Shown here: piece by piece, positions 61,060 to 64,000 of the stretch
How the letters are laid out: every line of letters starts with the position of its first letter
Position numbering within the stretch: position 1 is the first letter of the stretch
DNA from: CACIAM-69d sp001698445
GTDB lineage: Bacteria > Cyanobacteriota > Cyanobacteriia > CACIAM-69d
Assembly (NCBI RefSeq): GCF_043235035.1
Contig: NZ_JAZAQF010000069.1
Coordinates: 62,001 to 126,000, forward strand
DNA: 64,000 nucleotides
Direction of reading: 5' to 3'
The notes under the pieces: generated by a model
Told to the model about the DNA's origin: nothing
Database searches by the model: none
Seen by the model: the letters and a program-made list of their open reading frames with translations, nothing else
Made by a program: the position numbers and the translations under genes

Positions 61060-61482
61060 ACGAGTGCCGTTTGCCCATAGCGAATCCGGAAGCCTTGAAT
61101 TAACAGAATATCCCCGAAACGGGCATCAACGGCTACGCTGTCTAGACTACTGAAAAGCGGAATGCAGGGTTTTGTCGTCTAAGGTCGATCGCCTGATTGA
61201 TGACCGATGGCTCGCCTGAATTGTCTGATCGATCGCCGATTGACCAGTCACTGGAGTAGCCCAAATAACGCCTCGTTGTTCTGAATCCTTCGGAATGATC
61301 GTGAGGATCTGGCGAGGCTCGATCGAGATTGGGCCGGCGCTGAAGGCGATTGTGCTGAAACCATCAAACCAGAACCGTTCAACCCCCCCTTGTCCGTTCC
61401 ATACAGACTCCAAAAAGCCGTCAGTTCGCAAAATAATGTGGTATCGATTGATTGTTGTTGTTAGACCGCGAGGGTGGCAGTT
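61060..61482. other. Divergent gap between DUF1574 and zipN genes
   Basis: A 94-codon frame (61147-61431, minus strand, TTG start) is open but has no recognisable domain and a weak start, so it is not called. Both flanking genes read outward, so two promoters are expected here. Confidence 0.45.
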
Positions 61483-63855
61483 GTGCTGATCCCCCTAGAC
61501 TATTATCGAATCTTGGGCTTGCCGATCCAGGCCACCACCCCGCAACTGCAACAGGCCTATCGCCAGCGGAGTGACCAACTGCCGCGCCCGGAATATTCCC
61601 AGGCCGCCATTACCCTGCGGCAGCAGTTGATCGATGAGGCCTATCGCCAACTGAGTCAGGCCGCCAGTCGGCAGGCTTATGATGAAACCTTTTTGGCCGG
61701 TGGGGGTGGTTCGGCTCCGCCGTTGCTGGATGCTCAAGGCCGTCGCCGGGCGAAGCCGCCGGCCGATCGCGCCGAAACCCCCATGCTGGATCTCGATGAG
61801 CGCCAGTTTGTGGGGGCGCTGCTGCTGCTCCAGGAACTGGGGGAATATGAACTGGTGCTGGAGCTGGGCTATCCACACCTGAGCAATCCGGGCACGATCG
61901 AGGCGGGCCGCTTTGGTGAACCGCAATTGGCCTTGGCAGATATTCTGCTGACCGTGGTGCTGGCCTACCTAGAACTGGGCCGCGAACAGTGGCACCAAGG
62001 CCAGGCGGAACCGGCCGCCACCTCCCTCAAGATTGCCCAAGAGTTGCTGTTGCACCATGGGCTGTTTGCCAGCTTGCGGGGCGAAATTCAGGCGGATTTG
62101 TACAAACTGCGGCCCTATCGCATTTTGGAGCTGTTGGCCCATCCGGACGAGAACAGCGTGCAACATCGCCAGGGCTTGCAGTTGTTGCGCAGCATGTTGA
62201 AAGAACGCGAAGGCATTGATGGCCAGGGGGATGACCGATCGGGCTTGGGCGTTGAGGATTTTCTGCGTTTTGTGCAACAACTGCGGGTGTATTTGACCAC
62301 GGAAGAACAGCTCGCCCTGTTTGAAGCGGAGGCTAAGCGCCCCTCAGCGGTGGCCACCTTCCTGACGGCCTATGCGGCGATCGCCCGGGGATTTGGGCAA
62401 CGACAGCCGGCCTTTGTGCGGCAAGCGAGCTTGCTGTTGCGTCGGCTGGGCAATCGTCAGGACGTGTTCTTGGAGCAGGCGGTTTGTGCATTGCTGTTGG
62501 GACGGCCCGAGGAAGCCACGCGCTACTTGAGCCAAAGCCAAGAACAGGAAGCGATCGCCCTGATTCGTCAGCAGTCGGCCGGTGCACCAGATTTGTTGCC
62601 GGGCCTCTGTGCCTACACGGAACATTGGTTACGTCATGAGGTGTTTCCCCATTTTCGGGATTTGGTGCAAGGGGGTGTTTCCCTCAAGGAATATTTTGCG
62701 GATGCTTCGGTGCAAAGCTATCTGGAAGCCTTGCCGGAGGGGGAACCACCGGAGAATGAATGGACGGTGGTTCCCGATCGCGCTTCCGTGAAAGCGGCCA
62801 CACCGATGACAGCAAACCGGGGATCAAACCGCACCTTGGCGGCCCTGGCCGAATTGGGCGATCGCCGGTCGATCGACATGCCCCAGTTTCCCTGGCAGCG
62901 GCCCACCCCTGTGCCATCGGCCGCCAACCCGATCGAACCCACTGCCAGCACCATTCGACCGCTGCCCTTGCCGGGACAGTTGGGAACCCAAGCCACTCAA
63001 CATGATCCAACGGCCCAGGACTCCGGCGCGGTTGCTCGGGCCTTTGCGGACTTTTCTGCTCCGGCTTCTGCGCCGCCGCCCAACAACGTGATTCCCCTCA
63101 GTCGGGCCACGGGAGTCAGCACAGGAACCAGCAACACGGGCAGCAGCGGGCGATCGAGCGTGGGAGCCGCGCCTCCGTTACCCCCTGGTGGGGCCGATCG
63201 CCCCAGTCGCAGTCGTCAGCGCACCGATCGCCCTGCCCGGACTCGGGGTGGAGGCGGCGATCGACTCCCGATCGCGATCGGGGTTGGGATTATGGTGATT
63301 GGTCTTGGTTCGTTCCTCATTTGGCGGGTGTTCCAAGCTCTGGGCGAAACCTTCCAAGGGGGGCCCAACCTGGAGGGAGAACAACCGATCGTCCAACTCG
63401 ATCGGCCCGTGATTGAAATTCCGCCGCCGCCCGCAGTTCCCAACCCGGAAACCGCCCTCACGGCCCCTGGCCTCAACCCGGAAACCGCCCAGCAACTGGT
63501 GCAAACCTGGCTGAGCGCCAAGGCCGCCGCCATGGGCCGCGAACACCAGGGAGAACGCCTCACGGAAATTTTGGCGGATCCGATGTTGCGCACCTGGCGG
63601 GCCCGATCGCGCGATGCCCTCAACCAAAAACTGCACTGGGAATACGAGCATCAGGTGAGGCTGGAAGATGTGAAAGCCACGCCAGATCAGCCCGATCGCG
63701 GTCAGATTATCGCTGAGGTGCGGGAAGTGGCCAAACTGTTCAAAAATGGCAAGCCCGATCGCGCCGGTTCCTACAACGAAGTGCTGCGAGTGCGCTACGA
63801 AGCTCAACGCAAAGACGGGCGCTGGTATCTACGTGATGTTAAAGTGCTTCGATAA
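61483..63855 (+). CDS. zipN: Cell division protein ZipN/Ftn2 (ARC6 homologue)
   Basis: A 790-residue membrane protein that tethers FtsZ and organises the divisome; the plastid homologue is ARC6. The N-terminus LIPLDYYRILGLPIQATTPQ begins a J-like domain (to ~60) without the HPD motif, as in this family. A long helical region (~100-420), a disordered Pro/Ser/Thr-rich linker with an expansion (GTSNTGSSGRSS), one membrane segment (IGVGIMVIGLGSFLIWRVF, ~597-615) and the C-terminal DUF4101 domain (NPETAQQLVQTWLSAKAAAMG ... GRWYLRDVKVLR) follow. GTG 61483 is preferred: GAGGG lies upstream and homologues begin at about IPLDYYRIL; GTG 61474 is possible. Confidence 0.9.
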   Translation: MLIPLDYYRILGLPIQATTPQLQQAYRQRSDQLPRPEYSQAAITLRQQLIDEAYRQLSQAASRQAYDETFLAGGGGSAPPLLDAQGRRRAKPPADRAETPMLDLDERQFVGALLLLQELGEYELVLELGYPHLSNPGTIEAGRFGEPQLALADILLTVVLAYLELGREQWHQGQAEPAATSLKIAQELLLHHGLFASLRGEIQADLYKLRPYRILELLAHPDENSVQHRQGLQLLRSMLKEREGIDGQGDDRSGLGVEDFLRFVQQLRVYLTTEEQLALFEAEAKRPSAVATFLTAYAAIARGFGQRQPAFVRQASLLLRRLGNRQDVFLEQAVCALLLGRPEEATRYLSQSQEQEAIALIRQQSAGAPDLLPGLCAYTEHWLRHEVFPHFRDLVQGGVSLKEYFADASVQSYLEALPEGEPPENEWTVVPDRASVKAATPMTANRGSNRTLAALAELGDRRSIDMPQFPWQRPTPVPSAANPIEPTASTIRPLPLPGQLGTQATQHDPTAQDSGAVARAFADFSAPASAPPPNNVIPLSRATGVSTGTSNTGSSGRSSVGAAPPLPPGGADRPSRSRQRTDRPARTRGGGGDRLPIAIGVGIMVIGLGSFLIWRVFQALGETFQGGPNLEGEQPIVQLDRPVIEIPPPPAVPNPETALTAPGLNPETAQQLVQTWLSAKAAAMGREHQGERLTEILADPMLRTWRARSRDALNQKLHWEYEHQVRLEDVKATPDQPDRGQIIAEVREVAKLFKNGKPDRAGSYNEVLRVRYEAQRKDGRWYLRDVKVLR

Positions 63856-64000
63856 TTGGGTTAACCCATGGTTAAACGCCAGCTTGCTGAGCGGGTCGAT
63901 CGGCCTTGGGCCCTAAACCCAAATCACCGTCCCCGCACCGGGCTGGCCTACGGCGATCGCGCAGTCCCGTATGGCCGAAGTACTTCTACATGCCTACACA
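63856..64000 (+). other. Right edge: open frames running off the window
   Basis: Plus-strand frames from ATG 63868 (VKRQLAERVDRPWALNPNH) and from ATG 63971 (AEVLLHAYT) stay open to the end. Neither is recognisable from so few residues, and no clear ribosome site precedes them. One of them could be the start of the next gene. Confidence 0.3.

Noticed and set aside
61147..61431. 94-codon minus-strand frame between DUF1574 and zipN genes
   Set aside because: TTG start, no ribosome site and no recognisable domain.
1..64000. tRNA or rRNA genes
   Set aside because: I looked for the conserved T-arm GGTTCGAATCC-like word and for rRNA signatures in the intergenic stretches and saw none; a tRNAscan or Rfam search would settle it.

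Overview
The window reads as chromosomal DNA of a GC-rich cyanobacterium. Evidence: the palindrome GCGATCGC (HIP1-like) is scattered throughout; there is an NDH-1 CO2-uptake module (NdhF/NdhD/Cup); and several families are typical of cyanobacteria or plastids (Ycf33/DUF751, ZipN/Ftn2, DUF1824, DUF1574, DUF3082, XisH/XisI, PntA split in two, LL-diaminopimelate aminotransferase). I cannot name the genus. No rRNA, tRNA, CRISPR array or complete insertion sequence was seen.

Layout. 1-3.9 kb: an HTH/GrpE-like protein, a DUF1350 hydrolase and dapL. 4.0-9.6 kb: an all-minus-strand accessory block with DUF4160/DUF2442, a zinc-ribbon-like protein, XisH/XisI, an orphan HigA-type antitoxin and a 1056-residue NACHT-NTPase with a C-terminal array of near-identical HEAT-like repeats. 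9.7-20.4 kb: housekeeping and small cyanobacterial genes, a metallophosphoesterase, the pntA1-pntA2-pntB transhydrogenase genes and an FeS-type photolyase. 20.5-22.7 kb: a second small accessory patch (orphan MNT nucleotidyltransferase, nuclease-like protein, unknown secreted protein, an unknown gene pair). 22.8-27.9 kb: the ndhF-ndhD-cup operon, with palindromic repeats in both intergenic junctions and a clear terminator. 28.5-41.4 kb: an LprI-like secreted protein, a Cache-HAMP-degenerate kinase-REC-PAS-GGDEF protein, sixA-gltA, ecfT, a coiled-coil protein, tilS and a pentapeptide-repeat protein. 41.9-48.9 kb: a three-gene signalling cassette (MHYT/PAS/CBCR-like GAF hybrid kinase; REC-GGDEF-EAL; REC-histidine kinase). 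48.9-53.5 kb: arsM, rbfA, ycf33-like, gpsA, a YbjN-like and a TerB-like protein. 53.8-63.9 kb: pdhB, a GAF-GAF-PAS adenylate cyclase, a DUF1574 protein and zipN/ftn2.

How the genes fit together. Second-messenger signalling is dense: two GGDEF proteins, one EAL domain, one class III cyclase, one intact hybrid kinase, one REC-kinase, one degenerate kinase and a SixA phosphohistidine phosphatase. Central metabolism is represented by citrate synthase, the PDH E1 beta subunit, transhydrogenase, glycerol-3-phosphate dehydrogenase and the CO2-hydrating NDH-1 module.

The best candidate for an undescribed system is the NACHT-HEAT protein. Its six 102-bp repeat units, near-identical at DNA level, look like a recently expanded, possibly strain-variable sensor. 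Its stop codon overlaps the start of a HigA-type regulator that has no HigB toxin. A second theme is short-period tandem repeats, both between genes (28-bp, 16-bp and smaller units) and in protein linkers.
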